This document shows positions 1 to 5,878 of a DNA stretch of 10,713 nucleotides, one piece after another. The position numbers and the translations under genes are program-made. Every line of letters starts with the position of its first letter. The stretch's first letter is position 1. The stretch is from Nitrospirota bacterium (GTDB taxonomy: Bacteria > Nitrospirota > CAKKRA01 > 9FT-COMBO-42-15), in NCBI GenBank assembly GCA_016214425.1, contig JACRON010000143.1:1-10713 (forward strand), given 5' to 3'. A model generated the notes under the pieces. That model saw only the letters and a list, made by a program, of their open reading frames with translations, did no database searches and was not told the DNA's origin.

Positions 1-147
1 GCCGGGCTTACCTTCCGCTACGCTGCCTATGGCTACAATTCTTCAGGAAAAAAGATTGCCGTGCCAATCCAGTATCCTGTTAAAAACGAGGAAAAGGTTC
101 AGCCCCTTATTGAAACAGTGATACAATCATTAAAGTATGAAGATTAG
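1..147 (+). CDS. 3' end of an unrecognised protein gene (partial)
   Basis: Frame 1 is open from the window edge to a TAG at 145-147 and encodes the last 48 residues of a protein (begins AGLTFRYAAYGYN, ends QSLKYED). The composition is coding-like: mixed, soluble, with a charged C-terminal helix (KNEEKVQPLIETVIQSLKYED). I do not recognise the family. No membrane segment or sorting tail is visible in the part present. A strong promoter follows 20 bases after the stop, so the next genes are probably a separate transcription unit. The start and most of the gene lie outside the window. Confidence 0.6.
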   Translation, partial: AGLTFRYAAYGYNSSGKKIAVPIQYPVKNEEKVQPLIETVIQSLKYED

Positions 148-166
148 CAGACTTCGGCCCTGAATG

Positions 167-195
167 TTGACAGAAGGCAAAAATAGATATATATT
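167..195 (+). promoter_or_regulatory. Sigma70-type promoter of the propeptide-protease operon
   Basis: TTGACA at 167-172 and TATATT at 190-195 are separated by exactly 17 bases, a near-consensus housekeeping promoter. Transcription would start near 202, leaving a leader of about 50 bases before the ATG at 252. It lies in the 104-base gap after the upstream gene and points at the protease operon. Called by consensus match only. Confidence 0.6.
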
Positions 196-251
196 AATTG
201 AGGCTTTAAGCTGCATAGCGCTATAAAAAAAGAGGGCTTGGAGCAAGAAAC

Positions 252-644
252 ATGGAGGCGCCTTTCAAAAAAAGACTAACACTGCTGTTTATGTCCTTTA
301 TTATTTTATCTATTACACCTGCCTCCTGCACCTCTGCAGGGACAAACAGCAGCCAAAAGGCAGCAGAAGAGAATAAAAAAATTATAAAAAAAGATGATAA
401 ATATAAAAATGGAGAGCTGCTTGTAAAATTTAAAGAGGGTGTTACTGAAGAAGAGATTGGGAATATAAATAAAGGGAGGGGAACGGAGGTAATAGAAGTT
501 ATTAAGGGTATAGGGGTGTATAGATTAAAGATAATCAGCAACAAGTCGGTAGAGGATATGGTAGAAGCATACTCAAATGACCCGAGAATAGAATACGCAG
601 AGCCTAACTATATCCAGCGGACAATGGAAAGGGGTATAAAATGA
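252..644 (+). CDS. Stand-alone subtilase propeptide-like exported protein
   Basis: This 130-residue protein has a basic, hydrophobic N-terminus (residues 6-25) ending in a Cys at 26 (TPASC), so it is probably exported; the lipobox is poor because the -3 residue is Pro. Residues 53-122 (GELLVKFKEGV...DPRIEYAEPNYI) match the fervidolysin-type prodomain that normally sits at the N-terminus of S8 proteases, acting as folding chaperone and inhibitor. Here it is a separate protein with no catalytic domain. A GGAG at 240-243 lies 8 bases before the ATG. Its TGA overlaps the ATG of the protease gene (ATGA, 641-644), which implies translational coupling. Inference: it chaperones or inhibits the neighbouring protease in trans. 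It could also be the remnant of a lost protease. Confidence 0.8.
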   Translation: MEAPFKKRLTLLFMSFIILSITPASCTSAGTNSSQKAAEENKKIIKKDDKYKNGELLVKFKEGVTEEEIGNINKGRGTEVIEVIKGIGVYRLKIISNKSVEDMVEAYSNDPRIEYAEPNYIQRTMERGIK

Positions 645-3371
645 AGATATTACGGATTCTTATCATGGTTTTTGTCTTTCTTTCTTTTTCTGTGATTGTA
701 AGAGGTGCAGGGTTTAATACGGATAAAAACCTTTCTCTCTGTTTCAGCAAGTGTTAAGAGTGCCGGTGTTGCAAAAAAATCAGAGGATGACCAGATACAT
801 CTCAAGGCGCAAAATATAGATACGAGTATTTCAGAAGACAAGGCAGAGGCAGGCTTAATGCGAACAGCGCCAGAGGAACCAGACTATTATATCGTTCAGT
901 TTAAAGGCGCAGTAAGTGAAGAGTGGAAAGACAAGATTAAAGGCGCTCAGGGCAAGGTGCTTAATTATATCCCCAATAATGCCTTTATTGTAAAGATGAA
1001 TAAGGGGACGCTCAACAAAGTTCTTTCTTTACCAGAGGTAAAATGGGTAGGCTCTTATAAACCTACATATAAGATTTCTCCGCAATTGTCCGAAAAGATA
1101 AGCAGTGCAACAGGGACAATAACAATAACGGTTAAAACCTTCCAGAACGAGAATGTTGAATCAATTGTTTCCCAAGCAAAACTCTTAGGCGGCGAGGTGC
1201 TCGCATCAAGCAGTGGAGAATTAGGTGGAATAATAAGGATAAGAATAAACCCCTCGGCTGTTTCTTCGTTATCATTAATATTTGGCATTGAATGGGTAGA
1301 GGAGTATATCCCGCCAAAATTAATGAATGATATTGCAACAGGCAGTACGGTCATGAATATTTCCAATGTATGGACTGCAGGCTTAACAGGCACAGGCCAG
1401 ACCGTTGCTATTGCTGATACTGGCTTGGATGTTGGAATTATAGGAAGTATCCACTCTGATTTAGCTGGAAGAATTATAACCACTTATGCATTAGGCCGTG
1501 CAAGCGACTGGAGCGACCAGAATGGACACGGTACACATGTGGCTGGCTCGGTTTTAGGTAATGGGGCTAATTCAGCCAATCAATATAGAGGTCCTGCCTA
1601 CACTTCAAATCTAATCTTTCAGTCAGTAATGGATGCAACTGGCGGTCTTGGTGGATTACCAGCAGACCTTAATAATCTTTTTTCAACACCTTATACAGGC
1701 GGTGCGAGGATTCATACAAATAGCTGGGGCGCTGCAGTAAATGGTGCTTACGATACTTCTGCTCAACAGGCAGACCAGTTTGCATGGAATAATAAGGACA
1801 TGCTTATTCTGTTTGCAGCAGGCAATGAAGGGGTGGATAATAATAGTGATGGTGTAATTGATTTGGACTCATTAAGTTCTCCAGGTACAGCAAAAAATGT
1901 GCTTACTGTAGGGGCATCAGAAAATTATCGGCCTACTATTACTTACACTTATGGATATTTTTTTGGATATCCGGCATCTCCAATTAGCACAGATAGCATG
2001 GCAAATAATGTCAATGGTATGGCTGCATTTTCAAGCAGAGGGCCAACAGATGACGGCAGGATAAAACCCGATATTGTTGCTCCCGGGACATTTATTGCCT
2101 CAACACGCTCCCAGAAATGGGCATTTGATGATAATTTAGAAACCAGCACCGTAAAATGGTCTACATTAGGTTCATGGGCCAGAACAACCAGTTCAGCACA
2201 CGGTGGTTCTTACAGCATAACTGACAGTTCGGCAGGTAATTATAGTGATACAAGCACAAATTGTTTAACATCTAATACCATTGATTTAAGAATGGGTGGA
2301 GATACTATCCGTTTTTGGCATAGATATGCGTTTGCAACAAATGATAGGGGAAGGCTTTATTTTTCACCTAATGGTTCAACATGGTATTATTATACTAGCC
2401 CTTCTAGCACTTTTACAGGAACCCAATCTACTTGGACAGAGGCAATTTTCCCTCTCAACTCAATATTCATAACAAGCAGTTTTCAATTTAGGTTTTGCGT
2501 AGAACCTACAAATGATGGCTCTGTTGCCGACGGCTGGTATATAGATGATGTAAGGATATATGGCGGCGGCTGGGGAAGGATGAGCGAAGTAAGTTTAGCA
2601 ACATCTGGTGATAATACAGATGAAAAATATATTATGATGGGCGGGACAAGCATGGCAACACCATTAACAGCAGGCGCTGCTGCTTTAGTTAGGCAATTTT
2701 ACACCGACAATCAAGGCATAACACCAAGCGCAGCCTTGTTAAAGGCAACAATCATAAATGGTGCTACGGATATGAATCCCGGGCAGTATGGTATAGGGTC
2801 AGGGCAAGAGATGAATGCGAGGCCAAACAATGTAGAGGGATGGGGCAGGGTGAATATAATGAATTCAATCTTCCCAACTGCGCCAAGGGTATTACGATAT
2901 GACAATTATACTACTGGACTTTCTACAGGTAATTACAGGTATTATCAATTTACTGTAAATTCATCTGCTGAACCATTAAGGGCTACGCTGGTATGGACAG
3001 ATTATCCATCCACTCCGTCAGCCTCAAGAAATTTAGTTAATGACCTTGATATGTCATTGCAAAACTCAGCAGCAACTACTTATTATCCAAATGGGTTGTC
3101 CACTGCTGATACAACTAATAATGTAGAAGGAATAGATATAGAAAGCCCTGCTGCTGGAGCATATTGTCTGGCGATTTACGGAAGAAGTGTTCCAAATGGT
3201 CCTCAGCCGTATGCTTTAGTTGTTTCTGGTAATATTAGCACTTTCACTTTTCCTTCCTCTTGCGGCACAATACCAAGTATCCCAAGCCGGCCGCCGATAA
3301 CAGGCATGATGCTTCTGCTTCTGCCTGTGGCATGGCTGCTGCTTCGCAGGTTCGCCCTAAAACTGGCATAA
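641..3371 (+). CDS. Secreted KP-43-like subtilisin family (S8) serine protease, apparent frameshift after the signal peptide
   Basis: The continuous open frame is 705-3371 (GTG start, 888 residues), but that start has no signal peptide. The ATG at 641, coupled by ATGA to the upstream gene, encodes a good signal peptide (MKILRILIMVFVFLSFS...) one frame away; dropping one A from the A5 tract at 725-729 joins them. Residue numbers count from the GTG. Residues 58-125 and 135-205 are two propeptide-like modules. The catalytic triad is Asp238 (IADTG), His275 (GHGTHVAG) and Ser649 (GGTSMATP), with oxyanion Asn339. Residues about 472-619 are an inserted jelly-roll/MAM-like domain ending WYIDDVRIY. 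Residues 720-843 match the KP-43 C-terminal beta-barrel (LVNDLDM, GPQPYALVV). The tail is SSCGTI, PPITGMM, a hydrophobic helix and RRFALK, so a processed or surface-anchored extracellular protease is likely. Family call is firm; the frameshift may be a sequence error. Confidence 0.9.
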
Positions 3372-3377
3372 GACTTT
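3291..3377 (+). repeat. Tail-coding repeat, copy 1 (3' end of the protease gene)
   Basis: This DNA encodes PPITGMM, the hydrophobic helix with PVAWLLL, and RRFALKLA-stop. It is closely similar at nucleotide level to 4446-4534 and 5746-5836, including a 30-base block identical in all three copies (beginning CTGCTTCTGCCTGTGGC) and the shared GCATAAG at the stop. This is the only copy attached to a full-length gene. Confidence 0.8.
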
Positions 3378-3389
3378 ATCCTTTTTTTT

Positions 3390-3416
3390 GGGGGCGTGAT
3401 TCCACGCCCCCTTTTT
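3390..3416 (+). terminator. Rho-independent terminator of the protease gene
   Basis: GGGGGCGTG at 3390-3398 pairs with CACGCCCCC at 3403-3411 around a 4-base loop and is followed by a T run. It starts 19 bases after the protease stop. The same stem design recurs after repeat copy 2 (4578-4606). Confidence 0.85.
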
Positions 3417-3432
3417 GTTTTCTGATTATTTG

Positions 3433-3813
3433 CTATTTTTTAATGATTATAGCGGTAATCTCATTAAGAATATCTTTCATAGAAGGCATCAGTGATTGTA
3501 TTACTTTACTTGATGTATGTTTATGGTGCGGAAAAGTGGGTATCTCATGGTGATGAGGGGCATTGTCATAGCGAAAAATTAATTTGCCTTCTTTGTTCAT
3601 GTAATGAAATCTGTATTTGTCTATGGATACTTCATTTTGAAGTTTATTAACGAAGAGTGCAATCTCAAGAACTGAAAAGTCTATAAACAAGAGATTACCC
3701 TTTAGATATACTGTTTCATCTTCTGGGCCAAATTGTTTCTGGATGCTTGAGGATAAAACAATAGGGTTTGAGGCAATGATTTTTTCTATATTTTCAACAA
3801 ATCTTTGTATCAT
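3433..3813 (-). CDS. TumE-family (DUF6516) toxin
   Basis: Starting at the ATG at 3813 (MIQRFVENIEKII) gives a 126-residue protein. The conserved block typical of this small family is clear: FHYMNKEGKLIFRYDNAPHHHEIPTFPHHKH, seen at about residues 70-100 as YRFHYM, IFRYDNAPHHHEIP and TFPHHKH. These Asp- and His-rich motifs are the family signature. The frame stays open 69 bases further upstream, but that extension (MVCLCKAPCPV) is Cys/Pro-rich, overlaps the partner and is not family-like. The ATG overlaps the stop of the antitoxin gene (3810-3813, ATGA), the usual antitoxin-first order. The toxin mechanism is not readable from the sequence. Confidence 0.8.
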   Translation of the reverse strand: MIQRFVENIEKIIASNPIVLSSSIQKQFGPEDETVYLKGNLLFIDFSVLEIALFVNKLQNEVSIDKYRFHYMNKEGKLIFRYDNAPHHHEIPTFPHHKHTSSKVIQSLMPSMKDILNEITAIIIKK

Positions 3814-4061
3814 CGGACAGCGGAGCGGAGAGCAGATTGTGTTTTTTGCCACTGGGCAAGGAGCTTTGCAAAGGCATACCAATCAAAATAATCTGCATCA
3901 TCTCCTATCTGGCCTGCTTCGAATCTTTTGAGGAATGTGTTGGTGCTGAGATGATATTTTTGTTCAAATTTGTTTAAGGCCTTTTTATAAAAGACTACAG
4001 CATTTGAGCAAAGGGTATACTCTCTTTTTAGAGAGGATTTGAGTTCGTCGGTAAGCTGCAT
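3810..4061 (-). CDS. Cognate antitoxin of the TumE-type toxin
   Basis: An 83-residue charged helical protein, MQLTDELKSS to LRSAVR. The stretch KALNKFEQKYHLSTNTFLKR followed by FEAGQIGDDADYFDWYAF resembles the small partner proteins that usually precede DUF6516 toxins, with a conserved F-E-x-G-x-x-G-D-D-x-D-[FY]-F-[ED]-W pattern. No helix-turn-helix DNA-binding fold is evident. It is first in a two-gene unit and overlaps the toxin start by 4 bases. A promoter at 4069-4098 ends about 7 bases before the ATG and there is no Shine-Dalgarno sequence, so a leaderless message is likely. The pairing with the toxin is strong from context; the role as antitoxin is inference. Confidence 0.7.
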   Translation of the reverse strand: MQLTDELKSSLKREYTLCSNAVVFYKKALNKFEQKYHLSTNTFLKRFEAGQIGDDADYFDWYAFAKLLAQWQKTQSALRSAVR

Positions 4062-4068
4062 AATTTAA

Positions 4069-4098
4069 TATATACACTATAGGGCATCCTTAAGTCAA
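4069..4098 (-). promoter_or_regulatory. Promoter of the TumE-type module, probably leaderless
   Basis: Read on the minus strand, TTGACT (4098-4093) and TATATA (4074-4069) are 18 bases apart. Seven bases separate the -10 from the ATG at 4061, so transcription would begin at or one base before the start codon. TTAAATT is all that precedes the ATG, with no ribosome-binding sequence. Confidence 0.5.
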
Positions 4099-4110
4099 GG
4101 TGTTTTTATA

Positions 4111-4142
4111 ACATAAGCTAAAAGCTGACTGCTGATAGCTGG
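4111..4142. repeat. Short AGCT/CTGA-rich degenerate repeat at a breakpoint
   Basis: The stretch from ATAAGCTAAAAGCTGACTGC to GATAGCTGG contains three spaced AGCT units and overlapping GCTGA words. It lies between the TumE-type promoter and the point where the broken Fn3 reading frame begins, so it marks the junction of two unrelated segments. This style of AGCTGA-type spacer repeat is common in intergenic DNA of several phyla; its role is unknown. Confidence 0.4.
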
Positions 4143-4529
4143 TTATACTTATGGACGGATAATTCCACTGAAACAGGCTTTAGGATAGAAAGAAGCGGCA
4201 GTTCAGGCGGCCCTTACAGCGAGATTGCAACAGTAGGCGCAAATGTAACAACCTATTCCAATACAGGCCTTTCCTCAAGCACAACATATTACTATAGAGT
4301 CAGGGCATACAATGCAAACGGCAACTCTGCATCTTCAAGCGTGGCAAGCGCTACAACATCTGCATCATCCGGCGGCGGTGGCGTTGATTGAGGAGGAGGA
4401 GGCGGTGGTGGCGGATGCGGTGTGATTGACGATAACAAAAACAACCAGCCGCCAATGGCAGGCATGATGATTCTGCTTCTGCCTGTGGCATGGCTGCTGC
4501 TTAGAAGGCTTGCCTTAAAACGGGCATAA
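4143..4529 (+). pseudogene. 3' remnant of a secreted fibronectin type III protein with C-terminal sorting-like tail
   Basis: Frame 3 carries protein-like sequence without a usable start. It begins mid-domain at LWTDNSTETGFRIERSG and continues through TYSNTGLSSSTTYYYRVRAY, a typical Fn3 domain C-terminal half. A Gly-rich linker follows, interrupted by an in-frame TGA at 4389-4391, then more Gly, CGVIDDNKNNQPPMAGMM, a hydrophobic helix with PVAWLLL, and RRLALKRA-stop at 4527-4529. It is therefore the decayed 3' end of a cell-surface or secreted protein bearing the same tail as the protease. The upstream part is absent, replaced by the TumE-type module and an AGCT-rich junction. Confidence 0.75.
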
Positions 4530-4534
4530 GTCTT
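4446..4534 (+). repeat. Tail-coding repeat, copy 2
   Basis: Encodes QPPMAGMM, the PVAWLLL helix and RRLALKRA-stop, with strong nucleotide identity to 3291-3377 and 5746-5836. The similarity to copy 1 also includes the G5/C5 terminator stem a little downstream. Confidence 0.8.
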
Positions 4535-4543
4535 AATCTTTCT

Positions 4544-4576
4544 GCAGGGACATGCCATGGCATGTCCCTGCTTTTT
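4544..4576 (+). terminator. Perfect 28-base palindrome followed by T5
   Basis: Positions 4544-4571 are a perfect inverted repeat (left arm GCAGGGACATGCC, centre CCATGG) followed by TTTTT at 4572-4576. It lies 14 bases after the stop of the Fn3 remnant. As RNA it can form a long GC-rich hairpin, so a terminator is the simplest reading; full dyad symmetry also allows a protein-binding site. Confidence 0.6.
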
Positions 4577-4577
4577 C

Positions 4578-4606
4578 GGGGGCGTAATCCTACGCCCCCT
4601 TTTTTT
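4578..4606 (+). terminator. Second terminator, duplicate of the protease terminator
   Basis: GGGGGCGTA (4578-4586), loop ATCC, TACGCCCCC (4591-4599), then T7. Stem design and position relative to the tail repeat match the protease terminator at 3390-3416, so the duplicated segment includes the terminator. Confidence 0.85.
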
Positions 4607-4653
4607 GTTTTCTTATATAATGGCATGAAATAGTCAGTTATTTTCATGGATAC

Positions 4654-4682
4654 TTGACATACTATTATGGATAGTATATTAT
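4654..4682 (+). promoter_or_regulatory. Promoter of the MNT/HEPN module, probably leaderless
   Basis: TTGACA at 4654-4659 and TATTAT at 4677-4682 are 17 bases apart, nearly consensus. Only CCATAC lies between the -10 and the ATG at 4689, so the predicted start of transcription falls on or beside the start codon. No Shine-Dalgarno sequence can be transcribed. Confidence 0.65.
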
Positions 4683-4687
4683 CCATA
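4666..4687. promoter_or_regulatory. Operator candidate: inverted repeat over the -10 of the MNT/HEPN promoter
   Basis: TATGGATA (4666-4673), six bases, TATCCATA (4680-4687) is a perfect 8-base inverted repeat that covers the -10 box. It is the expected site for autorepression by the winged-helix domain of the first gene. The link to that protein is inference. Confidence 0.55.
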
Positions 4688-4688
4688 C

Positions 4689-5294
4689 ATGAAGACTCGC
4701 AATGTCATTGAATCAATCCTTGGAAGCCCTGCAAGGATCCATATACTGCGGGTTCTTTTCAGCTCTCCTCAACCGTTGAGCGGAAGGCAGGTAGGGGAAC
4801 TATCAGGGCTGACTCATAGGGGTGCGATCAATGCCATGGAATCCCTAGTTGGACTTGGAGCTGTAAAACAGCGGAGGGTCGGAAAGGCATATCAGTATTC
4901 CCTCTCAAGGAATAATATATTTGTTGAAAAGATTATTATACCTTGCATCAGGGCAGAGGCAGGGTTATTTGGTGACATGAAAAGGGACATTGCAAAGCAC
5001 TTTGGAAGAAATGCCATCAGTCTTGTTCTCTACGGCAGCCTCGCAAGGGGCGAGGAGAAGATGGGCAGTGATATAGATGTAATTGCAGTGGTAAAGGATA
5101 AAGGAAAAAAATCAGAAATAGAAGCAAAGGCCGCATCTATGGTTCCATATTTTAATGAGAGATTTCATGCTCTGCTCTCACTGCACTGCTTCACCTCTGA
5201 TGAAATTAGGGGCAAAAAGTCTCTATCCCTGATCAAGTCTGTAATAAAAGACGGAATATTGCTTTACGGCAAACCATTTAAGGAATTGTTATAA
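4689..5294 (+). CDS. Winged-HTH/minimal nucleotidyltransferase fusion (MNT antitoxin type)
   Basis: A 201-residue protein with two domains. Residues 5-75 form a winged helix-turn-helix (ARIHILRVLF, LSGRQVGELSGLTHRGAINA, KQRRVGKAYQYSL). Residues 95-198 are a polymerase-beta-like nucleotidyltransferase with the signature G116-S117-x10-D128-x-D130 (YGSLARGEEKMGSDIDV). In MNT/HEPN modules the nucleotidyltransferase neutralises the HEPN RNase toxin by transferring AMP to it. Here the fused HTH suggests that the same protein also represses its own promoter, where an inverted repeat overlaps the -10. The stop overlaps the HEPN start (TAATG, 5292-5296). The GSx10DxD metal-binding residues are intact, so activity is expected. 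Confidence 0.85.
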   Translation: MKTRNVIESILGSPARIHILRVLFSSPQPLSGRQVGELSGLTHRGAINAMESLVGLGAVKQRRVGKAYQYSLSRNNIFVEKIIIPCIRAEAGLFGDMKRDIAKHFGRNAISLVLYGSLARGEEKMGSDIDVIAVVKDKGKKSEIEAKAASMVPYFNERFHALLSLHCFTSDEIRGKKSLSLIKSVIKDGILLYGKPFKELL

Positions 5295-5704
5295 TGACGA
5301 AGAAGCGAAAGACAAGGGCTGTTGACAAAAACCAGTATCAAGCCTTCCTTACAAAGGCTAAAGACTTTGCATCTATGATGGATATCTCACTTGAGGAGGG
5401 AAAGTGGAATTCCGCAGGGCTGCAGGCTGTCCACACTGTAATTTCTGCCAGCGACGCAGTAATTGTATATTATGGAGGGGTAAGGAGTGCCGAACTTGAC
5501 CATAGAGAGGTTGTCAGGCTGCTTCAGGACATTATAGGCGAAGGCGCTGCTGCTGCGGGAAGACATGTATCAAGGGTTATTGCGAAAAAGAATATTGTTG
5601 AGTATGAAGAAAGGCTTATTGCCCGTACAGAGGCAATGGATATGGTAGAACACGCAAAGAGGTTTCTTGAATGGGTAAGCGGAGTGCTGCCAAAAACAAA
5701 TTAG
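5294..5704 (+). CDS. HEPN-domain protein, toxin candidate of the MNT/HEPN pair
   Basis: A 136-residue, almost wholly helical protein. The helix at 36-60 (KWNSAGLQAVHTVISASDAV) is typical of HEPN folds, as is the following DHREVVRLL at 69-77, which resembles the SAV_6107-like group. The usual RNase motif R-x4-6-H is not clear-cut: R64 and H70 fit the spacing but lie before the usual helix, and the expected site (AKKNIVEYEERL, 97-108) has Lys/Asn and Tyr in place of Arg and His. The toxin may therefore be degenerate or use a variant site. It is translationally coupled to the nucleotidyltransferase gene by a TAATG overlap, which supports a two-gene toxin-antitoxin operon. Confidence 0.75.
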   Translation: MTKKRKTRAVDKNQYQAFLTKAKDFASMMDISLEEGKWNSAGLQAVHTVISASDAVIVYYGGVRSAELDHREVVRLLQDIIGEGAAAAGRHVSRVIAKKNIVEYEERLIARTEAMDMVEHAKRFLEWVSGVLPKTN

Positions 5705-5739
5705 ACTTTGCCCAACCTTTATTCCTCCAGCCTGTTTCA

Positions 5740-5829
5740 TTCAACCAGCCGCCGATGACAAGCATGATGCTTCTGCTTCTGCCTGTGGCATGGCTGCTGC
5801 TTAGAAAGCTCGCCTTAAAACGGGCATAA
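5740..5829 (+). pseudogene. Orphan C-terminal tail fragment
   Basis: In a frame different from the HEPN gene, FNQPPMTSMM, a PVAWLLL helix and RKLALKRA-stop (5827-5829) can be read. This is the tail of the protease and of the Fn3 remnant, but no gene body precedes it: the Cys-Gly motif is missing and upstream codons are unrelated (QPLFLQPVSF). It is the 3' stump of a lost surface protein gene, fused to the end of the MNT/HEPN module 36 bases after the HEPN stop. Confidence 0.75.
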
Positions 5830-5836
5830 GACTTTG
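5746..5836 (+). repeat. Tail-coding repeat, copy 3
   Basis: Third copy of the tail DNA, most like copy 2 at the 3' end (CGCCTTAAAACGGGCATAAG) and like copy 1 in GACTTT after the stop. Unlike the other copies it lacks the G5/C5 terminator; similarity stops at about 5836. Confidence 0.75.
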
Positions 5837-5844
5837 GATGAAAC

Positions 5845-5864
5845 GGTGGGACAGCCCACCCTAC
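5845..5864 (-). repeat. REP-like GTAG hairpin
   Basis: On the minus strand GTAG is followed by GGTGGG, CTGT and CCCACC, a perfect 6-base stem. A GTAG tetranucleotide 5' of a small hairpin is the architecture recognised by REP-associated tyrosine transposases, one of which is encoded at 8000-8488. It sits between copy 3 and the end of the PIN gene; no T run follows, so it is unlikely to be a classic terminator. Confidence 0.45.
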
Positions 5865-5878
5865 TACTAATTTCAAAA

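Noticed and set aside
221..544. Minus-strand open frame opposite the propeptide gene
   Set aside because: Ser/Phe/Leu-rich shadow of a Lys/Glu-rich coding sequence that has its own promoter and ribosome-binding site.
3814..3882. Upstream extension of the TumE-type toxin (MVCLCKAPC...)
   Set aside because: It overlaps the antitoxin gene, is Cys/Pro-rich and unlike the family; the ATG at 3813 with ATGA coupling is a better start.
4389..4391. Recoding of TGA as an amino acid in the Fn3 remnant
   Set aside because: Other genes here (propeptide protein, TumE-type antitoxin) end at TGA with sensible overlaps, and Trp is encoded by TGG, so standard code applies and the fragment is simply decayed.
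4292..4558. Minus-strand proline-rich open frame
   Set aside because: It is the antisense of the Gly-rich linker and tail repeat; the poly-Pro run mirrors GGC/GGT codons.
5616..5876. Minus-strand open frame across tail copy 3
   Set aside because: Antisense of the HEPN end and tail copy; it shares words with the 4292-4558 frame only because the underlying repeat is shared.
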